DNA of 64,000 nucleotides from a virus: positions 18,054 through 82,053 of the IMG/VR virus record IMGVR_UViG_3300042868_006787. One strand, written 5' to 3'. Shown here piece by piece: positions 1-9,741 of the stretch. Below the pieces are notes generated by a model, which made no database searches, was not told the origin of the DNA, and saw nothing but the letters and a program-made list of their open reading frames with translations. Position numbers and translations under genes: made by a program. Within the stretch, counting starts at the first letter, position 1. Each line of letters begins with the position of its first letter.

Positions 1-804
1 TACTTCTCCCCCGCTATCATTTGAAATAATGTGAAACTCTGGTTTTCCAACTAAGTTTTTTTCATGCCATGACTTTAGCATGTCTAATTCAATTTCACCA
101 TTGCTTATTTTTCTGTGTGACCAAACACCTTGGCCCATAATGGTGTATACACGATTTCTAACCTCTACTTCTGACATTTCTAAACTTATTACTAATGGAG
201 ACTTTCCTTGTTTCCATGCTTGTACCGCAAAATAAAGAGCAAGCCAAGATTTGCCAATTCCTGGATACGCAAGGAAAACACCAAGTTGGCCTGGCATAAT
301 TCCAGATGGAAGGTAGTTGTCAAATCCTGGCAAACCTGTTTTAATTCCAACCGATCCTAGTTCTTTCATTTTTTGCACATTGGTAAAATAGGCAACGGCA
401 GAATCTAAATCTGTGGCATCAATATCTCTAATTGCAGCAACATTCTTTTTTAACTCTGATGTTTTATTAATCAATCCTGTTAGGGCTATGTCTCCATTCC
501 CACTCTGAACATCAGTTGCAGCAGATCTTAAAATATCTTTTAGACTATCGGTTAGATATTCTGCCTGCAATTCTTCTAAATGATATTTAGTTGCACCAAC
601 ATTCTCTATTGTTTGAAAATCTCTAAATTTTTCAACGACTAGTGATTCAGGGGGGACTGCATTATTTGCTTCATAATACTTTCTTATAAACAACCAAAGG
701 TCAGTATGTGTTTTTAAAAGATTTTCAACATTAGCCTGCAAAAGAACATGCATTTGTTTATCTTTAAGTAGCGCCGTTATAAGTTTAGACTCTGTGTTAT
801 TCAC
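1..804 (-). CDS. DnaB-like replicative helicase (3' end outside window)
   Basis: I translated this strand directly. The first 268 codons contain an alpha-helical N-terminal part and then, near residues 178-188, the Walker A motif AYPGIGKSWLAL of the RecA/DnaB (SF4) ATPase fold, followed by a VISLEMS strand typical of DnaB. Such helicases unwind DNA at the phage fork. The start is a GTG at 802-804, preceded by AAAGGA at a good distance, and it overlaps the upstream gene by 8 bases. It is the last gene read from the late side and continues past base 1, so the Walker B and C-terminal motifs cannot be checked. The helicase family call is firm; its loader dependence is unknown. Confidence 0.88.
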   Translation of the reverse strand, partial: MNNTESKLITALLKDKQMHVLLQANVENLLKTHTDLWLFIRKYYEANNAVPPESLVVEKFRDFQTIENVGATKYHLEELQAEYLTDSLKDILRSAATDVQSGNGDIALTGLINKTSELKKNVAAIRDIDATDLDSAVAYFTNVQKMKELGSVGIKTGLPGFDNYLPSGIMPGQLGVFLAYPGIGKSWLALYFAVQAWKQGKSPLVISLEMSEVEVRNRVYTIMGQGVWSHRKISNGEIELDMLKSWHEKNLVGKPEFHIISNDSGGEV

Positions 805-1105
805 TTAGCCATTCCTTTCCTTTTTTCCTACGCTCTGCACGCTCTTCATCATCTTTAATTTTATTTAGTCTTGTCTGAAATATTTTTTCTGCATTATAAG
901 CAAAGTAACTCCAAGAAGGGGACAAGGAAACGCTAAAGTAGTAATCAAGTAGGTCATAACATTTTCCTATCCCATAAGACTCTATTAGCGCATCAGAAGC
1001 CCACTGTTCAACATTTAAGTTCAACGATGGCTTTTCTTCGTACTTTATAGTATGTAGTTTACTATATCTACTTAGCAAAGCCATTCGGTCTTTGCGTTCA
1101 GCCAC
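797..1105 (-). CDS. hypothetical protein upstream of helicase, possible helicase loader
   Basis: A 102-residue protein, mostly predicted helix, with aromatic-rich YDLLDYYFSVSLSPSWSYFAYNAEKIF and a very charged C-terminus (EERAERRKKGKEW). I do not recognise the family from sequence alone. It overlaps the helicase start by 8 bases and the gene upstream by one base, so it is translationally coupled to both. Small helical proteins encoded directly before a phage DnaB-like helicase are often loaders or primosome factors, and that position is the only basis for the suggestion. Confidence 0.75.
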   Translation of the reverse strand: MAERKDRMALLSRYSKLHTIKYEEKPSLNLNVEQWASDALIESYGIGKCYDLLDYYFSVSLSPSWSYFAYNAEKIFQTRLNKIKDDEERAERRKKGKEWLSE

Positions 1106-1311
1106 TATTCGTCTATTTCTACTTTGGCTTCGTTAATTTTTTCGGTAAGTTTATCTTCAACAAACTTATAAACTCTTTCAAAAGCATCATTAATGTTTTC
1201 GCCTTCACGTCGACTATCAGTAATGCCAAGATCTAATCTTAGTGATTGAAAATTACCAAGATTTAATGTATAACCTAGCGTAACGTTTACTTTTGTTTCT
1301 TCGTTATTCAT
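1105..1311 (-). CDS. hypothetical small protein
   Basis: A 68-residue acidic protein. The N-terminal half has a beta pattern (VTLGYTLNLGNFQSLRLDLGI) and the C-terminal half is a charged helix (AFERVYKFVEDKLTEKINEAK). The beta segment resembles short proteins found in many phages near replication genes, but I cannot assign a function. GAGGGACA precedes the ATG, and its stop overlaps the next ATG in the replication cluster. Confidence 0.75.
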   Translation of the reverse strand: MNNEETKVNVTLGYTLNLGNFQSLRLDLGITDSRREGENINDAFERVYKFVEDKLTEKINEAKVEIDE

Positions 1312-1328
1312 TGTCCCTCCCAGGGAAA

Positions 1329-1874
1329 TTATTTTATTGATTCATTCCAAACAGGAATAAATCTTCCATCTTCAGTTTTTGTATATGTAAGTATACCATC
1401 GCCCATCTTTCTTGTCAATTCTTGTTTGGTTGGCGTCATATTGTTTGTAATTAATCCATCCTTTCTAGGTTGGCCAATATGTATACTTGCAAGTATATCA
1501 CGTATCTCTTTTACTTGCGATTCAGAATAATATGCTCTTATCTGATATCCACGTTTTCCATTTTCAGAACAACCAAGTGGGACGGGAATGACTCCTCGTT
1601 TTATTAAACTTGGCATGTACTTTCTATGTCTATTGACAAGTTTAGCAGTTTCTGCTATAGTATATGCCCTTTCTCTATTTTTTTTAAAATCTAAAATAAA
1701 ACAAAGTTCAAGTTTATTTTTTACAATATTATAAATAGCAACAGTACCATCTGATCTGTTATAGTGGTGAACTCTTACTAAGTCTTTATTTAAAAACCAA
1801 ACAGCCCCACTACCTTTTATTACAGATGACTGATTGTACTCTTGGCCCTCAATTTTTCCTTTTGCAGTAGCCAT
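1329..1874 (-). CDS. HTH (MerR/excisionase-like) DNA-binding protein
   Basis: A 181-residue protein. Around residues 70-95 the segment AYTIAETAKLVNRHRKYMPS followed by LIKRG reads as a winged helix-turn-helix of the MerR/excisionase type. Basic residues are spread through the rest (RKDGLITNNM, KQELTRKMG). It lies between the tail genes and the replication genes, so it could regulate late/early switching or bind replication DNA; neither is shown. Its start overlaps the upstream zinc-ribbon gene by about 55 bases. Confidence 0.7.
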   Translation of the reverse strand: MATAKGKIEGQEYNQSSVIKGSGAVWFLNKDLVRVHHYNRSDGTVAIYNIVKNKLELCFILDFKKNRERAYTIAETAKLVNRHRKYMPSLIKRGVIPVPLGCSENGKRGYQIRAYYSESQVKEIRDILASIHIGQPRKDGLITNNMTPTKQELTRKMGDGILTYTKTEDGRFIPVWNESIK

Positions 1875-2011
1875 AGCCCCTCGCTTGACGTTGATGGTGG
1901 ATTATAAAACTTTCTGTTGCCACATTTTAAACAAAATGTTTCAAGATGTTCAGGATTAGTGTATTGCCTATCAATAAACATTCTTGATTTACATTTTAAG
2001 CATTTAATCAT
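1820..2011 (-). CDS. zinc-ribbon protein
   Basis: A 63-residue protein with two CxxC pairs (CLKC near residue 4 and CLKCGNRKFY near residue 27), the pattern of a zinc ribbon. The start is placed at the ATG of 2009-2011, which overlaps the stop of the upstream tail gene as TAATG; a longer frame to 2047 would overlap that gene for no reason. The C-terminal 18 codons overlap the HTH gene in another frame. It may be a nucleic-acid-binding partner of that HTH protein. Confidence 0.62.
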   Translation of the reverse strand: MIKCLKCKSRMFIDRQYTNPEHLETFCLKCGNRKFYNPPSTSSEGLWLLQKEKLRAKSTISHL

Positions 2012-2454
2012 TAATTTGGAATGCCTACAATAATAAGATTTACCCATACAGATAAATCTCCAGAGGCTCCAAATTTAACGCTACCCTCCACACGAGAGGT
2101 CGTAATGTTTTTTAAAATTACAGACACATTTTTACCCGCTGGAGTGTTGCCTACGTTAACTGGAGTTGCAGTAACAATTGGTGCATATTTAAAGTTTGTA
2201 GTAAAATTATAAAAGAAATCTTTTTCTGTTGTTGGCGTTACAGTTGTATTATTAAAAATTTCAACTCTGCCAGCAACAACTCTTAGTTCTGAAGTTTTTA
2301 CATTTGCTTTATCGGACCCCGTAGTATCTACAGTTGCATAATTAGAGGTGGTTGAAGAAACCTCTGTTGCAACATCATTTATTGCCTCGGCTAACTGATA
2401 GATATACGTTACATCTAAAGGTTGCCCTCTTTCTGGTAATGGTATCTTTGACAT
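2011..2454 (-). CDS. minor tail / virion structural protein
   Basis: A 147-residue protein. The N-terminus (IPLPERGQPLDVTYIYQLAE) resembles short phage tail-tip proteins, and the C-terminal two thirds are beta-rich (FKYAPIVTATPVN, VEGSVKFGASGDLSVWVNLI), like small fibre or adhesion domains. It is the last gene of the tail cluster. A purine-rich GGAG-type site precedes the ATG. The function is inferred from fold pattern and position only. Confidence 0.7.
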   Translation of the reverse strand: MSKIPLPERGQPLDVTYIYQLAEAINDVATEVSSTTSNYATVDTTGSDKANVKTSELRVVAGRVEIFNNTTVTPTTEKDFFYNFTTNFKYAPIVTATPVNVGNTPAGKNVSVILKNITTSRVEGSVKFGASGDLSVWVNLIIVGIPN

Positions 2455-2475
2455 TTTTCTCCTTTTATTATTATA

Positions 2476-3030
2476 TCAGTTTATGTTTTCTAAGTCACTA
2501 ATTAGATATGTTGCTGCATCAAATGGTCCCTTTACTATGGTCACCTTTTGTATTCTAATCTTTATCTGATCTGGCGCCCCTGACCCATGTGGGTAAGAAA
2601 GAGAATAATTAGTGCTTGTAGATTTTCCAACCCAAATCCAATTACTTACAACTTCACCTGTTTTCCATTGAACATAAACATCAAACTCTGTAATTGCAGC
2701 CTGCTTTTCCTGTAATATTTTTTCTTCTTCTGTTGGGTTTACAATTAATAATGCAGGCATTGTCCATGAAATGTTAACTATATTTGCTTGACTATCAACG
2801 TTAATGCTATATGGAATATTTGTAGTTGCTAAATTATTTGGATCAAAGCCAGTTTCATCAAATGTATTATTTATTGTTATTTCTTTTATTGGAGACCAGT
2901 GCGAAAACCTATTCTTATCTTCTGACAATATACGATATCTTAATGTGTAAGTTAGGGTTTGATTGTCTCCTAGTGTTGGGGGAAGATCTGATGATTTTAT
3001 TATAGTTCTTTTAATTCCAGCGTCTGCCAT
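2476..3030 (-). CDS. tail protein with fibronectin-III-like fold
   Basis: A 184-residue protein with alternating beta strands and Fn3-like features: YTLRYRILSEDKNRFSHWSP, then VNISWTMPALL, then FDVYVQWKTGEVVSNWIWVG. Fn3-like modules are common on phage tails and are thought to bind surfaces weakly. It shares one base with the upstream gene (TAATG), so the two are translated as a coupled pair. The exact role is unknown. Confidence 0.72.
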   Translation of the reverse strand: MADAGIKRTIIKSSDLPPTLGDNQTLTYTLRYRILSEDKNRFSHWSPIKEITINNTFDETGFDPNNLATTNIPYSINVDSQANIVNISWTMPALLIVNPTEEEKILQEKQAAITEFDVYVQWKTGEVVSNWIWVGKSTSTNYSLSYPHGSGAPDQIKIRIQKVTIVKGPFDAATYLISDLENIN

Positions 3031-4154
3031 TATCCGACACCAATAGCAAATTTAAATTCTACATAATTGCTTGTATTTGGAGATTTAATAATTGCTGAAG
3101 CAGTATCATTTTGAACTACCGAGTATCCAACCATTCCATAAAGTGGGTTAGGCGTGTTTAAATTTTCAAATCTTAGTGCATCTAAAACAACATAAAAATC
3201 ATCTGACGCAGTTCCACCATCTACAACTGAAGCATAAATGTTAATAGTATCGGCAGATGTCCATGTAAAATTTGATGTGGTATAAAGTTCTTGTCTTTCT
3301 TTTGTTACAACACAATATCTATTGGTTGAAAAATCATGTTGTCCAAAGCCAGTACCATTTGCTAAAGTTGTTTCAAATCTAGAAAATTTAGTTGCATCAA
3401 TACTGCTAGTAAACTCAACAATAATTTTTACTGTATCTGGAACAGATAAAGAATCTCCATCTTTATTAATTACAGAAAAAGCAAATCTTAGTTCATCTGA
3501 TGGAGCATTTTTAGAAAAATCTAAAGAGATTCCAGTTGCCCTAATATATTCTGGACCTGTTGCTACAACTAAATGTTCGCCAGAAGTTGTCATTGTAGAG
3601 GAATCTCCACGCAAGGCAATAATATTGTTATAATATCGGCAGCGCTCATATCGTGCTGCTCTGTTTGTATTGTAAAATATTTTATTGTCTGCATTGGTTT
3701 CGAAAACTTTTGACGTAGTTTCAATAATATTATCTGACAATGATCCGTCTAATGGCTGAGTAATTCTTAAAATATCCGTAGTAGCACTTGGGGATATATG
3801 TTGCCAATTTTCTCCCTGAGTAAATGTTAAAATAGTTCGACTGTCATATGATGCAGCGTACGGGTTTGATCCAGCAGAATATATAGCCACTTCAGAAATT
3901 TCATATCTTTCTTCCGTTGGCAGTTCTGCGGTTAGTACTAGTTTTGATTGACCGTCTTCTACAATATACCCCCTAGAACTTATTGGTATACGAAACATTT
4001 CAAAATCTAAATTTTGTTTTGCGGAGTAGTCCAAAGGTGTATCGGATGTGTCTAAAGGCTTAGCACCGCATCCCAGGGCCATATAAGAGGCATAGGCTGG
4101 GGTTTGACCAAGCAAGTACTTTGCAATAATATACTTCCCAGTATTAGTTATCAT
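3030..4154 (-). CDS. minor tail protein
   Basis: A 374-residue protein. Its N-terminus (MITNTGKYIIAKYLLGQTP, then ALGCGAKPLD) is a recognisable start of a minor tail protein family seen in large actinophages. It is followed by a baseplate-like region (ISEVAIYSAGSNPYA) and a beta-rich C-terminus. It probably forms part of the tail-tip complex. It overlaps the upstream proline-rich gene by 4 bases (ATGA). Confidence 0.8.
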   Translation of the reverse strand: MITNTGKYIIAKYLLGQTPAYASYMALGCGAKPLDTSDTPLDYSAKQNLDFEMFRIPISSRGYIVEDGQSKLVLTAELPTEERYEISEVAIYSAGSNPYAASYDSRTILTFTQGENWQHISPSATTDILRITQPLDGSLSDNIIETTSKVFETNADNKIFYNTNRAARYERCRYYNNIIALRGDSSTMTTSGEHLVVATGPEYIRATGISLDFSKNAPSDELRFAFSVINKDGDSLSVPDTVKIIVEFTSSIDATKFSRFETTLANGTGFGQHDFSTNRYCVVTKERQELYTTSNFTWTSADTINIYASVVDGGTASDDFYVVLDALRFENLNTPNPLYGMVGYSVVQNDTASAIIKSPNTSNYVEFKFAIGVG

Positions 4155-4975
4155 GATTCCACTACTCCAAGCATTATAGTATACATTGTACCACCTATGC
4201 TTAATTGAACTTCTACCTGCTCATCTATATCTAAATTAACTAACTCAATAATAACATTTTGAGATTCATCTAGGTATATATTTTCTCCGTTTAGACCGTT
4301 ACCAACAAATGGTATCTTATTCTCTAATTTAATACCAAAATTAGAAAAATATTTGTCTGAGGTATTTTGAAGGCTTAGCAAACGTTTTGAAGAAAATTCC
4401 TGATTTAAGGATGTAAGATTTTTAATTAATTGGTTTGGAATATAGTTGCCACTGACTATGTCATGCCTAGACATAGATAAGAGTTCTTGACCGCCTATAT
4501 CTTCAAATAAGATATCTGTTAATGTTTCTATAGGCAAAGTTTCATCATCAAATAAAATTATTTCTGGGGTGGCAACTTTTACTTTATAAGTAGTGGCTGG
4601 CGGTGGAGGAGGGGGTGGCAGTGTTACTGGAATTGCTGCAACAGTTGGCGTAAAAATAACTTCAGGAGATCCTGAAAATGGAATAGGATTAAATATTGGT
4701 TCTGGAACTTTCTTAGGTGGATCTTCTCTTTCTCCTTCTCTATAAGTAACCCGCTCTTTATTTATAGTTTGTGACTTGGGGGTTTCTTTTTGCTTTTGTT
4801 CTTCTTGTCTCCAACCCGCTAAATCTTTAGCAACTTGAGCACGGTTATTTTCTCTTCTGGTTTCTGAATCCATTGAATTTTGGTAAGCCAAATCCCTAGC
4901 AATCTGAGCACGATTGTTTTCTCTTCTAGTTTCTGAATCAATGGTTTTGCCATGACCTGAATTTTCTCCTGGCAT
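4151..4975 (-). CDS. tail protein with N-terminal repeats and polyproline linker
   Basis: A 274-residue protein in three parts. Residues about 13-56 hold two near-identical copies of DSETRRENNRAQxAxDLA. A flexible proline-rich middle follows, including PPPPPPP near residue 125. A globular C-terminal third ends in VEVQLSIGGTMYTIMLGV. This layout suggests a linker between the large tail-tip protein encoded just upstream (one-base gap) and the minor tail proteins downstream. No enzymatic motif is visible. Confidence 0.72.
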   Translation of the reverse strand: MPGENSGHGKTIDSETRRENNRAQIARDLAYQNSMDSETRRENNRAQVAKDLAGWRQEEQKQKETPKSQTINKERVTYREGEREDPPKKVPEPIFNPIPFSGSPEVIFTPTVAAIPVTLPPPPPPPATTYKVKVATPEIILFDDETLPIETLTDILFEDIGGQELLSMSRHDIVSGNYIPNQLIKNLTSLNQEFSSKRLLSLQNTSDKYFSNFGIKLENKIPFVGNGLNGENIYLDESQNVIIELVNLDIDEQVEVQLSIGGTMYTIMLGVVES

Positions 4976-4976
4976 T

Positions 4977-7900
4977 TTACACCTCCGCCAAATATACTGT
5001 CATGCTTGGTCCGTTTGAATTTCTCTGATAGTCCATGTTATAAATAACAAACTGTTTGGCTGGACTGCAGATTAAATCTACTCCATCTTTATTATAGTCA
5101 ATTTGTACAAGATCCCCTAATTGAAGTATTGGTAAAGAAAATATTTGTGCTCCGACAAGTTTTTTAGGTTTCATTGATTTTTTAACAATCCATCCTAAAA
5201 TATTTTCAGCATCGGACAATGTTTGAATATATGGAGTCTCTAAAGTAAAACTACTAATACCATGATTTAATCTACTTTGTTTTATATAGTTGTAATCTTG
5301 AATGCTTACCAGATTAGATCTAATTGTATTATTATCTAAATTATCCAATTCAGCAAAATTTGATTTTTTATTAAAATAATCATCTACGGATACGGTATAT
5401 GTAGTATCTTGTGTAAATGTTATTCCTTGAATTTTTAAATAGTTTCCGCCAGTTTCATCTAAATTAAGTGCAGAATCTGTTGCATTAAATACTAAAAATT
5501 CTGCTCCGTAAGAGTCTGCCTGAAATCCAGAAACAACATATCCCTTTGTTGTGTTTGGTGTTGGAGATATTTTTGCATATAGCGCTGGATAGGCTTTATC
5601 ATATTTAACATTAAAGTATGCAACTTCTCTAAAAATAGAACCAAACTCATCATAATACATGTTGTATTTTGGTGGCTGCAAACTAGATATACCCTCTAAA
5701 TATGTAGATTGAACAACCCCACTCATTGCATATTTTCTTAATGCTGAGTTTGCATTAATTTCATTTGCTCCAAACACAGAAGATATAGAGTCAGCAACAT
5801 TAAAAACTGTGTTTTGAGAATAGTTTTCGTTTAAAGCATAAATATTTTCAAACATACATTTTGATGATCCTCTAACAAAAAGAGAAACATTGTTATACAC
5901 CGGAAGTGGATCTGTGTCATCAACTATGCCAATTAGTTTGTTATTAATATATAAATAAAATTTTCTTGTTGTTCCAACATTAGAATACTCTACTGCTAAA
6001 TCATAAACTGTCGGGTTTTCTTCTCCAGACATTCTGTATTGACCAGTAAATTTACCATCATCTACTAAAATATTAGTTAGTCCTGACCAAAGTTTTATTG
6101 GAATAGCATTGCCAGCACTGTCTTTTTTAATTTTATAAAAAACGATATTTGAAATATTATTTTCAGATGAACCATCAGACTTAATCTTTAAGTATGATTC
6201 AATATTTTTTTCTGATAACGCAATTATCTCAAAATAATATCCATTGTTTGTTTCTGGGTTAATCATAATTCCTAAGCCACCAGAACCACCACCAATGTTT
6301 GTACTTTGGTTTGGTTGTGTTGTTGGCACTTGGTAATATGTTGTGCTTCCGATTGGAGTCTGAAGTCTATCTTCGCTTGTATTTACGCTACCAACAATTC
6401 TCATTCTAGTTCCAAAATGTTTGTAAGAACTATCTAACGGTTTATATACATAAGATATAAAATCAACTGGAGTATCTGTAGAACTAAAAGATGGGCCAGA
6501 CATTACTAATGCCGATGATTGAATTGTTCCAGTTTGAGTTGATTGCAAACTATTTAATTCTGTTTCGGTTAAGTAATTGCTTGTCATAAAGTTTTTAATT
6601 ATGCCAGTTCTTGAACATTTTTTAGCCAGCGTATTATTAACTCCAGCAGCACCAACTGTAAGATCTATAGGGTATTCAATTTCTGGACTAGTTGTAAATA
6701 AATAATTAGACTTCATATTGCAACCACGAAGGTATGTGTCTTCTGTCCAATTGTTTGATATGCCTGCTGTATGGCTGGCAACCAATGTTCCAAACTGTCC
6801 TCTTCCATGTTCAAAAACTGGACCATTTTTTATTTTTGTGTCGCCATCAATTGTTTCGTAGTAGGGGTTTGCTAAAATTCTAATTAATCCTGTTGGATAT
6901 ATTTTTCCATTAAACGGAAGCGATCCCATATATTCCTGATACTCCTGATTGTTTGATATCCAGATATTACCAATTCCTGTTATGTTAAATTGAACAGCGT
7001 CATATCTTATAACCTCCCCGCTAGAATAAAAATATCCTTTATATTTGGTTAACCAATAAACATTTTCTCCTAAATCAACGGTATTATCAATAATAAATCC
7101 ATTAGATACTGAAGGAATAGATATTGGTAAATCAGAATTAATGGGGACCGCACCTAAAACAAAACTTGATTGTTTGTCTACTTGGGAGTTTATTGTTTTT
7201 AATACATCTTCTCCAGATGCTTCCCATAACAATGATGGTTTATAGATCCAGGTTTTTTCTTTGTCTACTAAAGTGCTTTGTTTAATTGACCCATAAGATC
7301 TTTGTATATATCTTGAGGTATAGTTAATTTTTCCATCATTATATATTTTTTTATCTTGTGAAGATATAGAAATAATATTTGGCAGGTCTGAAGACAATGG
7401 TTTGTTTTTGATTACATCTAAATTTTCTTGATTATTCATTATGCCTTTTAATTCTTGTTGGTTATTTGTGCCAACTAAAGTAAATGATGACTCTCTTTCT
7501 CCAGCCTCTGGCATTATATAATTTTTGCTCATGATAGTAAAATTATTATATTCATCAAAAAACATTGCAGTCTGAGTTGACACTGCTAACTCATTTAAAA
7601 CCTGAGCCAAACTCTGATCTGGTGCAATAAAAAAATAAGGGATAATTGGATCTTTTTCTAATCCAATTCTTTTAAATGTATAATTTGAAAATCCTACAGA
7701 ATCTAATAATGTTGATATTGCAAAACTTAAAGATACGTCAGTCAAAAGCATCCTTGGTGCTGTTTGAGATTCAAAATAAAAATAAAAATCACGAAGACTA
7801 ATTGATATTGTAGATCCATCGTCAGTTGCCTGCGGAAAATTGTCCGAATATAAAGTTTTAATTGGAACAAAATAGTTTATTGTTAAATTATCATTGTATA

Positions 7901-9137
7901 TATTTTCATAAAAAACAAACTTAATATTTTTGTTTAAATAATTTTTTATAATACTATTTTCATTATTTTCATTAAAGGCCAACTCTTCATCAAAAATAGT
8001 AACGGTGCCATTAGAGGCAAGTAATTGGCCTACCGGAATAGCACCTTGGGACATATCAGACATTGTTTTTGTTATTTGAAAGTCTAAAACATTATTTGAA
8101 ATATTTACAGAAAGTCTTGGAGACATTTCAATTAAATCAAAAACCGAATCAAATTTATTCATTGATAAAACTACTATTCTTATTCCATCAATATAATCAA
8201 ATTCATTATAAAAAAATGTATTATCTATCTTAGTAGTTTTTATCGGATCAGAAATTTTTGTAACAAATGAAGTATTGTAGTCAACTGACTCAGATTTTAA
8301 AAACCATTCATTGTTTAAATATGACAATTCTAAATATCCATCTGGCCCAATGATATCAGAGTCGTCCAATCTTCTGCTATTTTGATCAACATTTAAAATA
8401 TCTATCCAGTTATTATTTTTTAAAATTTGTACCTTAAATTTATTTGGAATGGTTTTATTTTGATTGCCATAAAATGGGCTAGAGTCTGTGCCAACAATGT
8501 CTTGAAAATTTCCAGGATCATTCTGCCCAACATTCGTTTGCATTTTTACAACAATTCTATTGCACGGGACGCTTTCTTTGTATACGACAAAAGGACATGA
8601 GTCTTCTATATAGTTAATACCATTAATTGTTTTATTTGCGATACCTCTTTCAGTTCCATTTTCTTTTCTATAGGATGACCAGTATTTAAAAATATCGTTT
8701 CGTGATGACATGTAATATCTTGGAGCATTGTTTCCAAACATAACATTTGTTGGTATATATTTTTTATCAAAAAATGACATCTTGTTAATGCCAGATCTTG
8801 GCCTAAATGGTTTAAGACAATCCTCCAAAGAATAATATAAAGATTTTTTTTGATCTAAAGATTGAAATAGTTGTAGTGTGTCGTTGGTATTATATGTATT
8901 TTGTATTTGTTCATAAGATAATTCAGCATTTGTATAGTAATCTCCGCTGTCCTCTAAATCAAAAGTGTTAGGAATATTTTTATAAATACTAGAAATATCA
9001 TTTGGTCTATATCTATAATTTCCTACCTTTTTAATGTTGCCAGGCACGTTCATATTCCATTCAGCAATAACGACTGACTGCAAAGATATATCGTTGGATG
9101 TTTTTAAATATTCTACAAGGTCACTATTGCTAAACAC
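4977..9137 (-). CDS. large tail-tip / central tail hub protein
   Basis: A 1386-residue protein encoded two genes downstream of the tape measure, where siphophages place their hub and receptor-binding proteins. Residues about 330-560 look like a hub (VSLSFAISTLLDSVGFSNYTF, FFIAPDQSLAQVLNELAVST). A middle part near residues 950-1100 resembles a LamG/concanavalin sandwich (YFEIIALSEKN ... FYLYINNKLIGIVDD). The C-terminus contains LPILQLGDLVQIDYNKDG, typical of phage tail hub proteins. The size is large but normal for a fused hub and fibre. Structural role confident; receptor unknown. Confidence 0.85.
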   Translation of the reverse strand: MFSNSDLVEYLKTSNDISLQSVVIAEWNMNVPGNIKKVGNYRYRPNDISSIYKNIPNTFDLEDSGDYYTNAELSYEQIQNTYNTNDTLQLFQSLDQKKSLYYSLEDCLKPFRPRSGINKMSFFDKKYIPTNVMFGNNAPRYYMSSRNDIFKYWSSYRKENGTERGIANKTINGINYIEDSCPFVVYKESVPCNRIVVKMQTNVGQNDPGNFQDIVGTDSSPFYGNQNKTIPNKFKVQILKNNNWIDILNVDQNSRRLDDSDIIGPDGYLELSYLNNEWFLKSESVDYNTSFVTKISDPIKTTKIDNTFFYNEFDYIDGIRIVVLSMNKFDSVFDLIEMSPRLSVNISNNVLDFQITKTMSDMSQGAIPVGQLLASNGTVTIFDEELAFNENNENSIIKNYLNKNIKFVFYENIYNDNLTINYFVPIKTLYSDNFPQATDDGSTISISLRDFYFYFESQTAPRMLLTDVSLSFAISTLLDSVGFSNYTFKRIGLEKDPIIPYFFIAPDQSLAQVLNELAVSTQTAMFFDEYNNFTIMSKNYIMPEAGERESSFTLVGTNNQQELKGIMNNQENLDVIKNKPLSSDLPNIISISSQDKKIYNDGKINYTSRYIQRSYGSIKQSTLVDKEKTWIYKPSLLWEASGEDVLKTINSQVDKQSSFVLGAVPINSDLPISIPSVSNGFIIDNTVDLGENVYWLTKYKGYFYSSGEVIRYDAVQFNITGIGNIWISNNQEYQEYMGSLPFNGKIYPTGLIRILANPYYETIDGDTKIKNGPVFEHGRGQFGTLVASHTAGISNNWTEDTYLRGCNMKSNYLFTTSPEIEYPIDLTVGAAGVNNTLAKKCSRTGIIKNFMTSNYLTETELNSLQSTQTGTIQSSALVMSGPSFSSTDTPVDFISYVYKPLDSSYKHFGTRMRIVGSVNTSEDRLQTPIGSTTYYQVPTTQPNQSTNIGGGSGGLGIMINPETNNGYYFEIIALSEKNIESYLKIKSDGSSENNISNIVFYKIKKDSAGNAIPIKLWSGLTNILVDDGKFTGQYRMSGEENPTVYDLAVEYSNVGTTRKFYLYINNKLIGIVDDTDPLPVYNNVSLFVRGSSKCMFENIYALNENYSQNTVFNVADSISSVFGANEINANSALRKYAMSGVVQSTYLEGISSLQPPKYNMYYDEFGSIFREVAYFNVKYDKAYPALYAKISPTPNTTKGYVVSGFQADSYGAEFLVFNATDSALNLDETGGNYLKIQGITFTQDTTYTVSVDDYFNKKSNFAELDNLDNNTIRSNLVSIQDYNYIKQSRLNHGISSFTLETPYIQTLSDAENILGWIVKKSMKPKKLVGAQIFSLPILQLGDLVQIDYNKDGVDLICSPAKQFVIYNMDYQRNSNGPSMTVYLAEV

Positions 9138-9138
9138 T

Positions 9139-9741
9139 TTAGACCTCTTCTAGCGTTATATTAATATTCCATAGGTCATGATTAGTAAATCCTCTTTTTA
9201 CTACAGAATAAGAAAAATCTCTAAAATACATTTGAACAATTTGATTATATTTTGTTTTATCATCATATCTATCATATGCTAAATAAACCCAAAATGGTCC
9301 TTTGTGATTTTCATACCATCCTAATAATTCTAATCCCCCTGCACCACCATCAACAGTAAATTCGCCTAAGCCTCCACGAAGATTTGTCAATCCATTAGAA
9401 TCAAAAGATGGGTTATCTATGTATGACTTTGATGGCAACAATTGCCAAGAAGTTGATAAATTAATTTTATCTGCTATGTTATAGGCTCTCATGTTTCCGT
9501 TAATCATTCTTTCTCTTTTTTGAATTCTTTCTTGGCCAAAAGACAGTTCATTCCTATTGTGATCTGATAAAATTAAAAATGTATTTTTCTCATTTTCTGA
9601 TACGCCAGTCAAATTTGATCCAATTTCGTATCCATCAGGATAATAGAATCCGTTAGATAGGGTTCCTGGATTTTCAGACCAAAGCATAGCCTGTGGCAGT
9701 ACATATCTACGTCTACCTGCTAAATACGCTGCACTAGCCAT
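9139..9741 (-). CDS. distal-tail-like minor tail protein
   Basis: A 200-residue protein directly after the tape measure (shared base at 9741). It starts with a basic RRRY patch and is beta-rich, with aromatic segments FWVYLAYDRYDD and MYFRDFSYSVVKRG. By position and size it matches the distal tail or first minor tail protein that connects the tube to the tip. The family assignment comes from synteny, not from a signature motif. Confidence 0.78.
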   Translation of the reverse strand: MASAAYLAGRRRYVLPQAMLWSENPGTLSNGFYYPDGYEIGSNLTGVSENEKNTFLILSDHNRNELSFGQERIQKRERMINGNMRAYNIADKINLSTSWQLLPSKSYIDNPSFDSNGLTNLRGGLGEFTVDGGAGGLELLGWYENHKGPFWVYLAYDRYDDKTKYNQIVQMYFRDFSYSVVKRGFTNHDLWNINITLEEV

